64,000 nt of DNA from Candidatus Latescibacterota bacterium (GCA_020633725.1 JACKDC010000001.1:968255-1032254); one strand, 5' to 3'; counted from the first letter of the stretch, positions 51,321-60,124 are shown. Program-made: numbers and translations. The notes: generated from the letters alone by a model not told the origin.

Positions 51321-52684
51321 CGCGGCGAGGCCCAGAGCGCGCGCAGCGCGGGGGCCAGATCCGTGTTGTCGAGATAGGGCCCGCGGCGAGGATCCACGCC
51401 GCGGGCTTTTTCGCGCAGGGTCTCGGCGCCGGGACCGGTGGCGAAGAACGGAACCAGCGAGCGCTGGTGGTCGTCGCTGTTCCAGCGCAGCGGAGGCAGC
51501 GCACCCGCCCCGCGACTCTCCAGCGGCCGCCAGCGCTCCTCGGCGCTCTCCCCCGGCGCGCTGAGGTAGCCGGTCTCGTGATCGGCGGTGACGATCAGCA
51601 GCGTCTCTTCCGTGACGCCGCGACGGTCCAGCCATAGCTCCACCGCGCGCACCGCCTGCTCGAACGCGAGCTGCTCCTCCACCAGGCGGCCGGCGTCGTT
51701 CTCGTGCGCCGCCCAGTCGATGGCCCCGCCCTCCACCATGAGGAAGAAGCCGCCGTCGTGCGGCTCCAGCACCTCGAGCGCGGCGATGGCCATGCCCGCC
51801 AGCGTGGGCAGATCGGGCGTGAGCGGGACGGCGCCAGGGTCGGTGTGGCGCTGGCCCGCGCGCTCCTCCTGCAGCGTGTCGGCCACGCGGGGCACGATGA
51901 GCAGCCGCGCGTTCGTCTCGTGCGCGATCGCCGTGGCGATCTCCGGGGTCGTCTGCGGGAAGCGCCAGGGATCCGGGACGCCGTCGCCGTCGAGGTCAGG
52001 CAGCCAGCGGTCGGCGGCGCCGTCGCCGTCGAGATCGAACGCGGTTTCGCCGGCGAGGAGCCCGACCCACAGCGCCTCCCCCCCCACGTACTTGAAGGTG
52101 CGCGGCGTCTCGAGCGCCTCGCCGCTGGGCCCGTAGCCCGGGTGCCCGCAGCCGGCGATCACGCGCAGCGGCGAGTCGAGCAGCATCTGCCGCGCGATCT
52201 CCTCGTACCGGCTGCGCTTCTCCACGTGCGCGGCGAAGCCGGCCGGCGTGGCGTGCGCGAACTGCACGCTGGTGACGACCCCGCTCACCACGCCGCGGCG
52301 GTCCAGCCACTCCGGCAGGAGCTCGAGCCGCGCGCCGGCGGGATCGAGGCCGAGGACGCCGTTCGACGTCTTCACGCCGCTGGCGAGCGCCGTGGCCGCG
52401 GCGGCCGAATCGGTGACCTTGTGACGGACGGCGTCGAAGTCCTGCCAGCTGCTCGCGGGATCGTAGGCCGGGGCGCCCGCCGGCGGCGTGCTCATGGCCA
52501 TGCGCAGCGGCCAGTCGGCGAAGGGCGCGGCGTCGGGCCGGCCCGTGGCCCAGAGGCTCGCCAGCTCCACGGCGCGGAAGCCCATCCCGTCGCCGATGAA
52601 TAGCACGACGTTGCGCCGGCCGGACGCGCAGGCCACGGCGGGCAGTGCCAGAAGGGCGAGAGCAAGCAGGTGGCGACGGACCAT
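51317..52684 (-). CDS. alkaline phosphatase
   Basis: A 455-residue PhoA-family enzyme with signal peptide (LLALALLALPAVACA). Metal ligands are visible in VVLFIGDGMGF and in TADHETG near the end, and the catalytic Ser is near residue 93 in VTDSAAAATAL. A calcium-type repeat (DLDGDGAADRWLPDLDGDGVPD, about residues 218-239) lies in an insert. ATG at 52684 with GGAGG is preferred over a GTG at 52690. It lies only 22 bp downstream of acr3 on the same strand, so it may be part of the arsenic transcript. It would release phosphate in the periplasm. Confidence 0.92.
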   Translation of the reverse strand: MVRRHLLALALLALPAVACASGRRNVVLFIGDGMGFRAVELASLWATGRPDAAPFADWPLRMAMSTPPAGAPAYDPASSWQDFDAVRHKVTDSAAAATALASGVKTSNGVLGLDPAGARLELLPEWLDRRGVVSGVVTSVQFAHATPAGFAAHVEKRSRYEEIARQMLLDSPLRVIAGCGHPGYGPSGEALETPRTFKYVGGEALWVGLLAGETAFDLDGDGAADRWLPDLDGDGVPDPWRFPQTTPEIATAIAHETNARLLIVPRVADTLQEERAGQRHTDPGAVPLTPDLPTLAGMAIAALEVLEPHDGGFFLMVEGGAIDWAAHENDAGRLVEEQLAFEQAVRAVELWLDRRGVTEETLLIVTADHETGYLSAPGESAEERWRPLESRGAGALPPLRWNSDDHQRSLVPFFATGPGAETLREKARGVDPRRGPYLDNTDLAPALRALWASPR

Positions 52685-52706
52685 GGACACCTCCGACCGC
52701 GCGCGG

Positions 52707-53900
52707 TCAGGACACAGGCGTGGCGAATCGCGGACGGCTCCGCAGGCAGAGCCGCACCAGCAGCAGCATCACCGGCACCTCGATGAGCACGCCCACCACG
52801 GTGGCCAGCGCCGCCCCCGAGCCGAGGCCGAAGAGCAGCGTCGCCGTGGCGATCGCCACCTCGAAGTGGTTCGACGCGCCGATGAGCGCGCTCGGCGCCG
52901 CGTCACGATAGTCCAGCCGCAGCCGGCGGGCCAGCAGGAACGTCAGGCCGAAGATGAAGAGTGTCTGAAGAAAGAGCGGCACGGCGATCCAGAGGATGTT
53001 CAGCGGGGCCGCGAGGATCGTCTCGCCCTTGAGCGCGAAGAGCAGCACCAGGGTGACGAGCAGCGCGGTCACGGTGACCGGCGTGAGGCGGTGCAGGAAG
53101 CGCGCGGCGAACCACGCCTCCCCGCGCGCCGCCACCAGCCAGCGCCGTGTGAGGTAGCCCGCGACGAGCGGCAGGGCCACGTAGACGGCGATGGAGAGCA
53201 GCAGGGCCTGCCAGGGCACAGGCAGTCGCCCGACCCCCAGCAGCAGGCCGCCCAGCGGGCCGTAGAGCAGGAGCATCACGAGCGAGTTGATCGCGACCAT
53301 GACGAGCGTGTGGCCGTCGTTGCCGCGGGCGAGCGCGCCCCAGACCAGGACCATGGCCGTGCAGGGCGCCACGCCGAGCAGGATGCAACCCGCCAGGTAG
53401 CTCCGCCAGAGCGGCACGGCGAGCTGCTTCAGGCCGTCCACCAGCACCACCGTGCCCGCGCCGTAGCTCGACCCCACTGGCAGGTCGAGACCGAAGGGGA
53501 GCTTCACCAGGTCCACGGCGTCCACGCCGATGAAGCCGCGAAACACGACGCCGAGGAAGAAGCTCGCCAGGGCGAGCATGGTGAAGGGCTTGATCAGCCA
53601 GTTGACGACGAGCGTGAGCGTCACCGGCTTCACGCTGCGGCCGGCCCGCAGCACCTCGGCGAAGTCGATCTTCACCATGATGGGGAACATCATGAAGAAG
53701 AGGCAGACGGCGATCGGCAGGCTCACCACCGGCGCGCCGTCGACCGCCAGCGACAGGCCGTCCAGCCAGCCGGCCAGCCCTGGCGCCACCCGGCCCAGCG
53801 CGATGCCCGCGCCGATGCAGAGCAGCACCCAGAGCGTGAGCCAGCGCTCGAACGCGCCGAGGGGGCTCGGGGTTTTCGTCACGCAGGCAGACGTGGTCAT
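52707..53900 (-). CDS. acr3: ACR3-type arsenite efflux permease
   Basis: A 397-residue inner-membrane exporter with about ten helices. ACR3-family marks are the Cys in LAGCILLGVAPCTAMVLVWGALARGND, GASNHFEVAIATATLLFGLGSGAALATVVGVLIEVPVML and PIMVKIDFAEV. ATG at 53900 overlaps the arsC stop (ATGA). It pumps As(III) out of the cytoplasm using the membrane potential or protons, and completes the reduction-and-export route with ArsC. Confidence 0.94.
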   Translation of the reverse strand: MTTSACVTKTPSPLGAFERWLTLWVLLCIGAGIALGRVAPGLAGWLDGLSLAVDGAPVVSLPIAVCLFFMMFPIMVKIDFAEVLRAGRSVKPVTLTLVVNWLIKPFTMLALASFFLGVVFRGFIGVDAVDLVKLPFGLDLPVGSSYGAGTVVLVDGLKQLAVPLWRSYLAGCILLGVAPCTAMVLVWGALARGNDGHTLVMVAINSLVMLLLYGPLGGLLLGVGRLPVPWQALLLSIAVYVALPLVAGYLTRRWLVAARGEAWFAARFLHRLTPVTVTALLVTLVLLFALKGETILAAPLNILWIAVPLFLQTLFIFGLTFLLARRLRLDYRDAAPSALIGASNHFEVAIATATLLFGLGSGAALATVVGVLIEVPVMLLLVRLCLRSRPRFATPVS

Positions 53901-54337
53901 CGGGATTCCCCCGTGTCGAGGTGGTCGGGCAGGCCGGCGACAAAGGCGCGGATCGCGTCGCGCACCGCGCGGTAGTGCTCCAGCGCCTCCTCCTCGGAGG
54001 ACGCGCCGGCCGCGAGCGCCGGCGGATCGGGAAAGCCCGCGTGCAGGTGACGCGCCCCCGGCAGCACCGGGCAACGCTCGCGCGCGTGATCGCAAACGGT
54101 GATCACCAGATCGAAGCGCCGGCCGGCGAACGCGTCCAGCCCCTTGCTCCGCTGCCCGGCGATGTCCACGCCGGCCTCGGCCATCGCGGCGACGGCCCGC
54201 GGATCCAGGCGCCCGGGCGCCGTGCCCGCGGAGGCTACGTCGAGGCGGTCGCCGTGCAGCGCGCGCGCCCAACCTTCAGCCATCTGGCTGCGGCAGGCGT
54301 TGCCCGTGCACAGAAACAGCACCGCGGGCCTAGGCAT
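53897..54337 (-). CDS. arsC: arsenate reductase, low-molecular-weight phosphatase type
   Basis: A 146-residue thioredoxin-linked arsenate reductase. The phosphatase loop is C-T-G-N-A-C-R-S (CX5R) at residues 10-16, and the catalytic Asp lies in HAGFPDPPALA. The Cys-containing segment TVCDHARERCPV supplies the relay Cys. It reduces As(V) to As(III). ATG 54337 (GGAG six bases upstream) is preferred over ATG 54349. It overlaps acr3 by 4 bp, and the operon's thioredoxin-like genes may help regenerate it. Confidence 0.93.
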   Translation of the reverse strand: MPRPAVLFLCTGNACRSQMAEGWARALHGDRLDVASAGTAPGRLDPRAVAAMAEAGVDIAGQRSKGLDAFAGRRFDLVITVCDHARERCPVLPGARHLHAGFPDPPALAAGASSEEEALEHYRAVRDAIRAFVAGLPDHLDTGESR

Positions 54338-54354
54338 GGGCAGCTCCATCGCGC

Positions 54355-55050
54355 TCAGGTGGCCAGCCGGAGCAGCCAGAGCCCCGCCAGCAGGATGAGT
54401 GCGCCACAGATCCTCCTGACCACGGTCAGCGCCGCCGAGCGCTCGTTCCAGTCGAGCGCGCGCTGCACGACCTGCGTGAAGGTGCCGGCCAGGGCGATCA
54501 CCGCCGTGTGCCCGACGCCGTAGCTGAGGAGCAGCAGCGTCCCGAAGAGCAGGCTGACGGCCCCCGCGCCCAGCGTGACCGCCAGCATGGGCGCCAGGTA
54601 GGCGAAGGTGCAAGGGCCGAGCGCGATGCCGAAGAGGAGCCCCAGCAGCAGCGCGCCCAGCGGGCCGCGGCCGACGCGGCCGACGCGCGCCGGTCCCGCG
54701 GGCAGGGGAATCACGCCGAGCAGATGGAGGCCCACCAGCAGGAAGACCAGCGCCACCAGCAGGCCGGCGGCGCCGCCCACGTCCCCCAGCATCCGGCCCG
54801 CGGCCGCGGTGGCGAAACCCAGCGCCGCGATGGTGACCAGGATGCCCAGGCTGAAGAGGCTCGCCAGGACCGCCGCGCGTCGCGTGCTGGTGCCGCCCTC
54901 TCCGCCGATGAAGGCCACGATCAGCGGGATGCTCGCCAGGTGGCAGGGACTGAGTACGATGCTCAGCACGCCCCACAGGAAGGCGGCGCCGAGGGCCAGC
55001 GGCCAGGCGCCCTGAACGGCGGCGCTCAGGTTGCCGAAAAGCTCGGTCAC
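54355..55050 (-). CDS. ccdA: CcdA-type transmembrane thiol-electron carrier
   Basis: A 231-residue membrane protein with six hydrophobic helices and the two Cys-Pro-linked sites typical of CcdA/DsbD: SPCHLASIPLIVAFIGGEGG and GPCTFAYLAPMLAVTLG. It moves reducing power from cytoplasmic thioredoxin to the periplasm. The start is GTG 55050, overlapping the stop of the upstream thioredoxin gene, so the two are surely partners. Confidence 0.9.
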   Translation of the reverse strand: MTELFGNLSAAVQGAWPLALGAAFLWGVLSIVLSPCHLASIPLIVAFIGGEGGTSTRRAAVLASLFSLGILVTIAALGFATAAAGRMLGDVGGAAGLLVALVFLLVGLHLLGVIPLPAGPARVGRVGRGPLGALLLGLLFGIALGPCTFAYLAPMLAVTLGAGAVSLLFGTLLLLSYGVGHTAVIALAGTFTQVVQRALDWNERSAALTVVRRICGALILLAGLWLLRLAT

Positions 55051-55469
55051 GGCGCGCTCGCCTCGACCGGGGCCAGCGTCACGCCCAGCTCGGCCCACTT
55101 CGCGAGGATGTCCGCCTTGGGGATGAAGCCCTCGTGGCGCCAGAGCTCGCGGCCGTCCGCGGCGAAGAAGATCTGGGTCGGGATCAGGCGGATGTCGTGC
55201 CGCGCCGCGGCCTCCGGCTGTTCGCGGACGTCGATGACCTCCACCTCGAGCCGGCCCGACTGCTCCTCGGCGAGCTCCGCCAGGATGGGCGCCATGCGCT
55301 TGCACGGGATGCAGGTGGTCGAGCCCAGGTCCACGAGCCGCGGCAGGGCGACGGCGACCACCGGCGCCTCCGCCACCGCGGACGTCTCCTCGCCGCGCCC
55401 CCAGCGCAGCACGAGCAGGGCGGCCAGCGCCACCAGCGCGAGGATGCCGAGTCGCACGCCCATCTTCAT
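55047..55469 (-). CDS. membrane-anchored thioredoxin
   Basis: A 140-residue thioredoxin-fold protein with one N-terminal anchor helix (GVRLGILALVALAALLVL), active site STTCIPCKRMAPILAEL, and cis-Pro IRLIPTQIFFAADG. The CIPC active site is fully Cys. It sits in the periplasm and is probably reduced by the neighbouring CcdA. ATG 55469 is used because GAGGA lies nine bases upstream. Confidence 0.9.
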   Translation of the reverse strand: MKMGVRLGILALVALAALLVLRWGRGEETSAVAEAPVVAVALPRLVDLGSTTCIPCKRMAPILAELAEEQSGRLEVEVIDVREQPEAAARHDIRLIPTQIFFAADGRELWRHEGFIPKADILAKWAELGVTLAPVEASAP

Positions 55470-55497
55470 CACGCACACTCCTCGTCGTGCTTCGCGT

Positions 55498-55950
55498 TCA
55501 CGGCGTCTCGCTCCCGGCGGGGGCGAGCTGCGCGCGCAGGTAGTCCGTCACCGCCGGCTTGAGCGCGGCGCAGACGCCGTCGTCGTCCGGCGCCTCCCAG
55601 ACGGCGGGGATGCGCCGCCAGTCGACGGCCGCGCCGTCCTGCCAGCGGATGACGACCAGCTCGCTGCCTCGCAGCCCCAGGGTCTCGGCCAGCGCGCTGT
55701 TGGGCGTGAGCTCGTAGTTCAGAGCGCGCCAGTCGAGCCAGCCCTCTGCGAGTTCCACGGCGAACTCGTCCTGTACACAGTGATCGATGCTGGCCTCCAG
55801 GCGCAGGCAGGTCTGGCAGCGGAGGGTGGCGTGGAAGTAGTAGAGGCTCACCCCGTCGGACGGGAAGGCCGGCGGCGGCGCGTCCGCGGCGGCCGGCGCG
55901 ACGCCGGGCAGGAGCAGCATCGACAGGACCGCGAGCGCGGCGCGGCTCAT
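55498..55950 (-). CDS. ArsF-like periplasmic thiol protein
   Basis: A 150-residue protein with signal peptide (AALAVLSMLLLPGVAPAAA) and the motif YYFHATLRCQTCLRLEASI, with a C-x-x-C pair at about residues 45-48. The WRALNYELTPNSALAETLGL segment fits the ArsF family, which commonly accompanies arsenic operons and resembles a nitrophenyl-reductase subunit. It is secreted and may receive thiol electrons from the CcdA/thioredoxin pair. Its ATG overlaps the previous stop. Confidence 0.75.
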   Translation of the reverse strand: MSRAALAVLSMLLLPGVAPAAADAPPPAFPSDGVSLYYFHATLRCQTCLRLEASIDHCVQDEFAVELAEGWLDWRALNYELTPNSALAETLGLRGSELVVIRWQDGAAVDWRRIPAVWEAPDDDGVCAALKPAVTDYLRAQLAPAGSETP

Positions 55951-56180
55951 GTCAGCAGCTCGCGGATGGCGTCCGGCGAGAGCACCTTGCCGGTGGACTT
56001 GACGACGCCGTCCACCGCCAGCGCCGGGGTCATCATCACGCCGAAGGCCATGATCGCCTTCAGGTCGCTGACCTTCTCCACCTGCCAGCCGTCGCCGGCC
56101 GCCGCGGCGGCCTCGCGGGCGTTGGCCTCGAGCTGCCGGCACTTGGGGCAGCCGGTGCCCAGGATCTGCACGGTGCGCAT
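55947..56180 (-). CDS. small thioredoxin-like redox protein
   Basis: A 77-residue glutaredoxin/thioredoxin-like protein (TM0996/MTH895 type). It has active site GTGCPKCRQLEANA and a cis-Pro in MMTPALAVDGVVKSTG. It has no signal peptide, so it works in the cytoplasm, perhaps reducing ArsC or CcdA. ATG 56180 follows GGAGGACG. It overlaps the ArsF-like gene by 4 bp. Confidence 0.88.
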   Translation of the reverse strand: MRTVQILGTGCPKCRQLEANAREAAAAAGDGWQVEKVSDLKAIMAFGVMMTPALAVDGVVKSTGKVLSPDAIRELLT

Positions 56181-56190
56181 CACGTCCTCC

Positions 56191-57501
56191 CTAGAAGAGC
56201 GCGCCATAGGCGAGCCCGGTGAGGGTCGCCATGGCGACGACCAGAAGAATGAAGACCAGCGTCTTGCGGAGCCCCAGCACGCCGGCGATCACCAGCATGC
56301 TCGGCAGCGACAGGGCGGGCCCCGCCAGGAGCAGCGCCAGCGCCGGCCCCTTGCCCATGCCCGCGCCCAGCAGGCCCTGGAGGATGGGGATCTCCGTCAG
56401 CGTGGCGAAGTACATGAAGGCCCCCGCGATGGCGGCGAAGAGGTTCGCGCCGAGGGCATTGCCGCCCACCGCTCGCGCCACCCAGCCGGCGGGGATCAGG
56501 CCCTCACCGCCGGGACGTCCCAGCATCAGCCCCGCCGCCAGGATGCCCGCGAAGAGCAGGGGGAGGATCTGCCGGGCAAAGCCCCAGGTCGAGGCGAACC
56601 ACTCGCCGAGCGGGTCGTCGGCGGGACGCCGACCCAGGCGCCACGCGAGCAGGAGCACCGCCGCACCGAAGGGCAGCAGCGGCCGGGCGGGTCCCCAGAG
56701 CGCGAGCGCGGCCACGGGCAGGGCGATCAGGGCGAGTTCGCGCCAGGCGAGCGAGAACCAGCGCGCGAGCATGACGCCGAGGGCCAGGGCGGCCGTCGCC
56801 GTCAGCGGCCACCTGGCGGCGTGGATCGCGCGCCAGAGGCCGTCGCCGCCGGCCGGCGCGCCCCAGTTGGCGAAGATCAGCACGGCCAGCATCGCGGCCA
56901 GGCTCAGCACCGTGCGGTGCAGGGGCCGGTCGGGCTCCTCGTCCGCGAGATCGACGGCCTGCGCGCGGGCGCCCCTGGTCTCGCGGAAGAGCAGGGCCAT
57001 CGCCAGCCCGATCACGACGCTGAAGACCACGGCCCCCACCGCCCGCGCCACGCCCATCTCGACGCCCAGCACGCGCGCGGTCAGGATGATCGCCAGCACG
57101 TTGATCGCCGGCCCCGCGTAGAGAAACGCGCTGGCCGGTCCCAGGCCCGCCCCCATGCCGTAGATGCCGGCGAAGAGCGGCAGCACGGTGCAGGAGCAGA
57201 CCGCGAGCACGCTGCCCGACACCGAGGCCACCGCGTAGGCGAGCGGCTTGGGCGCGCCCGGGCCGAGGTAGCGCATCACGGCGTCCTTGCGCAGGAAGAC
57301 CCCGATCGCCCCGGCGATGAAGAAGGCCGGCACCAGGCAGAGCAGCACGTGCTCCCGCGCGTACCAGCGCAGGAGCTGCAGGGCCTCGATGACCGCCCCG
57401 TCGAAACGGTCACGCCCCACGGGCAGGAAGAACGCCAGCGCGAAGACGCCCGCGATCAGCGCGAGCGCCCGGCCTTCGCGACGCCAGGAGAACGCGGTCA
57501 C
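56191..57501 (-). CDS. arsP: ArsP-like permease
   Basis: A 436-residue membrane protein with about ten helices. The family's Cys motif (AVCSCTVLPLFAGIYGMGAGLGPA), the GPAINVLAI motif and the pair GPALSLPSM plus EIPILQGLLGAGMGKGP are visible. ArsP-type proteins export organoarsenicals such as trivalent methylarsenite. The start is GTG 57501 with a G-rich ribosome site. It is 7 bp after arsR. Confidence 0.85.
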   Translation of the reverse strand: MTAFSWRREGRALALIAGVFALAFFLPVGRDRFDGAVIEALQLLRWYAREHVLLCLVPAFFIAGAIGVFLRKDAVMRYLGPGAPKPLAYAVASVSGSVLAVCSCTVLPLFAGIYGMGAGLGPASAFLYAGPAINVLAIILTARVLGVEMGVARAVGAVVFSVVIGLAMALLFRETRGARAQAVDLADEEPDRPLHRTVLSLAAMLAVLIFANWGAPAGGDGLWRAIHAARWPLTATAALALGVMLARWFSLAWRELALIALPVAALALWGPARPLLPFGAAVLLLAWRLGRRPADDPLGEWFASTWGFARQILPLLFAGILAAGLMLGRPGGEGLIPAGWVARAVGGNALGANLFAAIAGAFMYFATLTEIPILQGLLGAGMGKGPALALLLAGPALSLPSMLVIAGVLGLRKTLVFILLVVAMATLTGLAYGALF

Positions 57502-57508
57502 GTCCCCC

Positions 57509-57826
57509 CTAGCGGACGGCGTCGAGGGTGGCGGCCTTCGCCTCGAGCACCGACTCGACGCAGGTGAAGAAGCTCAGCACGCAGGGGCACCTGAGCGAGT
57601 AGTAGACGCAGGCGCCGCGGCGCTCGTCCTGCAGGATGCCCGCGCCCCGCAGCTGGCCGAGGTGGCGCGAGACGGTGGACATGTCCACGCCCGCCAGCTC
57701 GGTGAGCTCCGCCACGCAGCGCTCGCCGCGGGAGAGCTCGTCGACGATGAGCAGCCGCGTCGGATGGGCCAGGGCCTTCAGGATCTCGGCCCGCGCGGCG
57801 AAGCGGGCCTGGGGCGTTTCCGGCAT
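57509..57826 (-). CDS. arsR: ArsR-family arsenic repressor
   Basis: A 105-residue winged-helix repressor. The DNA-recognition helix is in LAGVDMSTVSRHLGQLRGAGIL. Cys residues in GERCVAEL and the C-terminal CPCVLSFFTCVE could form the As(III) sensor site. It starts at ATG 57826 with AGGAGG. It would bind the palindrome at 57849-57864 and release it when As(III) is present. It is first gene of the eight-gene ars operon. Confidence 0.93.
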   Translation of the reverse strand: MPETPQARFAARAEILKALAHPTRLLIVDELSRGERCVAELTELAGVDMSTVSRHLGQLRGAGILQDERRGACVYYSLRCPCVLSFFTCVESVLEAKAATLDAVR

Positions 57827-57848
57827 CGGGCCTCCTGGGTTCAAACAC

Positions 57849-57881
57849 TTGGCAATTTAGCCAAATACCCAAGACAGTCAA
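57849..57881 (-). promoter_or_regulatory. ars operon promoter and ArsR operator
   Basis: On the minus strand, -35 TTGACT (57876-57881), a 16-bp spacer and -10 TAAATT (57854-57859). The inverted repeat TTGGC-AATTTA-GCCAA (57849-57864) has the -10 box at its centre, so bound ArsR would block polymerase. Confidence 0.75.
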
Positions 57882-57995
57882 GCGTCGAGCGCGCCGCCGA
57901 CGTTTTTTCCACGGCGACCGAACCTTCGCGGCGCTCCGTGCGTCTTGTCGGGCAGGGGAAGGTCCCCGCCCTGTCCACCGCAACCCAAGGACGCC

Positions 57996-58568
57996 ATGGA
58001 ACCGGCCGCACTGCTCGCGCGCTGTCAGCAAGGCGATCCCTTGGCCTGGGAGCATCTCGTGCGCAGCACCCAATCGCAGGTCCATGCCGTCGCCTACGCC
58101 ACAGTCGGCGACGCCGAGGAGGCCAGGGATCTGACCCAGGAGATCTACCTGCGCGTCTACCGCAAGCTGGACGCCTGCCGCGAGCCCGAGCGCTTCCTCG
58201 GCTGGCTGCTCCGCGTCGCGCGCAACGTGAGCCTCGACCACCGCCGCCGCCTGCGGGCGCGCCCGCCGCGGCAGGACCTCGCCGCCGAGGCGCTCGCCGA
58301 CCTCGCGGATCCGTCACCCGATCCCGCCGCCCGCTGGCGCGAGACCAGCCGCCGCCTGCTCGTGGAACAGGCCCTCGCCGCGCTGAGTCCGCTGAGCCGC
58401 GAGATGATCCTGCTGAAGGACGTCCAGGGCCTGCGCCTCGAGGAGATCGCCGACGCCCTGGACCTCCCGCTGGGCACCGTCAAGTCCCGTTCCCACCGCG
58501 CCCGCCTGGAGCTGGCCCGCGCCCTCGGCGCGCTGGGCGGCCCCCCGGCCGAGGCGGCGGGACTGTGA
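57996..58568 (+). CDS. ECF RNA polymerase sigma factor
   Basis: A 190-residue sigma factor with region 2 (AWEHLVRSTQSQVHAVAYATVGDAEEARDLTQEIYLRVYRKL) and region 4 (LSPLSREMILLKDVQGLRLEEIADALDLPLGTVKSRSHRARLELAR). ATG 57996 is preceded by AAGGA. The following gene is its zinc-type anti-sigma factor. It is divergent from arsR. Confidence 0.93.
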   Translation: MEPAALLARCQQGDPLAWEHLVRSTQSQVHAVAYATVGDAEEARDLTQEIYLRVYRKLDACREPERFLGWLLRVARNVSLDHRRRLRARPPRQDLAAEALADLADPSPDPAARWRETSRRLLVEQALAALSPLSREMILLKDVQGLRLEEIADALDLPLGTVKSRSHRARLELARALGALGGPPAEAAGL

Positions 58569-58578
58569 GGAGGGCCCG

Positions 58579-59490
58579 ATGACGATGAACTGCGAGCAGT
58601 GGCAGGCCCTCTTGGACGCGCAGCTCGACGGCACGCTTCCCGGCGCTCTGCGCCGCCGCGCCGACGCCCATCGCGACGGCTGCGCCGACTGCGCGGCCCT
58701 TCACGCGGCCGCCCTCGAGCTGCGCGCGCTGCGCGAGGCCGCGCCCAACCCGGCCCTTACGGACGCGATCCTGGCGCTGACCAGCGGGCCCGTCTGCGAG
58801 CGCGTGGAGTCGCTGCTGCCCGAGCGCGTGGACGGCGCGCTGCTCGCCGACGACGCCGCGCTCGTCGACGCCCATCTGGAGCACTGCGCGTCCTGCGCCG
58901 CGCTCGACGCGAGCCTGCGCTGGCTGGCCGGCGCGCTCCCCGCGCTCGCGCCGCCGGCGCCGGACGCCACCTTTACCGCGGCGCTGCTCGCCGCGCTCGA
59001 CGATGCCCCGCGCCGCCACCCTCTCGTTGACGTCGCCGCGCGCTGGCGGCGGCTCTGGCAGCGGCCGCGCTTCGCGCTGGAGATGGCCTACGCCGTCACG
59101 CTGCTCGCCCTCTCGCTCACGAGCCTGCCCTTCTCGCCCTTCCGTCAGGCGCCCGGGCGCGCGCTGTCGCTGCTGAAGGGCCACGAGGCGGGCCTGGCCA
59201 GCGCGCTGCCCGCGCCGATCGACCTGAGCAGCATGACGGCCAGCGTCTCCCAGCGCGGCGAGAGCGCGCGCGAGTGGAGCGGCCGCAGGCTGGAGCGCGG
59301 CCGCCAGCACGTGGACCGCGGCATGGCGGCCGTGAAGGCCTGCGCGCGGGACCTCTGGGGCGATCTGAAGACCTTCGTCGGAGATCTCCGGCGCGGGGAC
59401 CTGGCCGCGGCCTCGGCCCGGCTCAGCGTCCTCGCCGGCGATCTGAAACGGCTCCACTACGCCTCGCGGCACAACGACGACAATGCGTGA
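58579..59490 (+). CDS. anti-sigma factor with two zf-HC2-like domains
   Basis: A 303-residue protein with two tandem zinc-finger-type anti-sigma modules: the first (about 1-45) has H-R-D-G-C-A-D-C, the second (about 75-115) H-L-E-H-C-A-S-C. One membrane helix (MAYAVTLLALSLTSLPF) follows near residue 175, then a long polar, helical periplasmic tail. Such proteins bind and silence the partner ECF sigma. Two modules are unusual; one could bind a second target. It starts at 58579 with GGAGG. Confidence 0.85.
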   Translation: MTMNCEQWQALLDAQLDGTLPGALRRRADAHRDGCADCAALHAAALELRALREAAPNPALTDAILALTSGPVCERVESLLPERVDGALLADDAALVDAHLEHCASCAALDASLRWLAGALPALAPPAPDATFTAALLAALDDAPRRHPLVDVAARWRRLWQRPRFALEMAYAVTLLALSLTSLPFSPFRQAPGRALSLLKGHEAGLASALPAPIDLSSMTASVSQRGESAREWSGRRLERGRQHVDRGMAAVKACARDLWGDLKTFVGDLRRGDLAAASARLSVLAGDLKRLHYASRHNDDNA

Positions 59491-59518
59491 GAACAGCGCA
59501 GAACCAGGAGGCAGTCCC

Positions 59519-60073
59519 ATGGAAAGCAGCATCGAACATCCGCAGACCGACGCGCGCGGCCCCGAGCCGAACGGCGCGCGGGCGGGCGTCTTCGCCACGC
59601 CCAAGCTCCAGCGCAAGGTGAACCTCTACAAGTCGCCCGTGCTGGCCTGCTTCCTCTCGCTCTTTCCGGGGCTGGGGCAGGTCTACGTGGGCTACTACCA
59701 GCGAGGCTTCGCGCACGTGCTGACGATCGCGCTGTGCATCACGCTGCTGGCCGCGGGCATCGGCGACCTCACGCCGCTGGTGGGCGTGTTCCTCGCCTTC
59801 TTCTGGCTCTACAACATCGTGGACGCCGGCCGCCGCGCCGCGCTCTACAACCAGGCGCTGGACGGCATCGGCAACCTGGAGATGCCCAAGGATCTGGAAC
59901 TGCCCTTCGGCGGCTCGCTGGCCGGCGGCGCAGCGCTGGCGGCGCTGGGCGTGATCCTGCTCCTCAACACGCGCTTCGACATGTCGCTGGCCTGGGTCGG
60001 CGAGTGGTGGCCGCTGGCGCTGGTGCTCTTCGGCGGCTACCTGATCGCGAAGTGGTGGCAGTCGCGCGACTGA
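59519..60073 (+). CDS. TM2/LiaF-like small membrane protein
   Basis: A 184-residue membrane protein. It has a polar N-terminus, then hydrophobic helices (SPVLACFLSLFPGLGQVYVGYYQRGF, a TM2-like pattern) and a C-terminal LiaI/LiaF-like pair (LAALGVILLLNTRFDMSLAWVGEWWPLALVLFGGYLI). It starts at ATG 59519 with AGGAGG upstream, 28 bp after the anti-sigma gene, so it is the third gene of that unit, likely linked to envelope stress. Confidence 0.75.
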   Translation: MESSIEHPQTDARGPEPNGARAGVFATPKLQRKVNLYKSPVLACFLSLFPGLGQVYVGYYQRGFAHVLTIALCITLLAAGIGDLTPLVGVFLAFFWLYNIVDAGRRAALYNQALDGIGNLEMPKDLELPFGGSLAGGAALAALGVILLLNTRFDMSLAWVGEWWPLALVLFGGYLIAKWWQSRD

Positions 60074-60124
60074 CGCCCCGAGCATTGCGGACGGGCGCGC
60101 GGACAGGGGCCCGCCTGCAAGACG

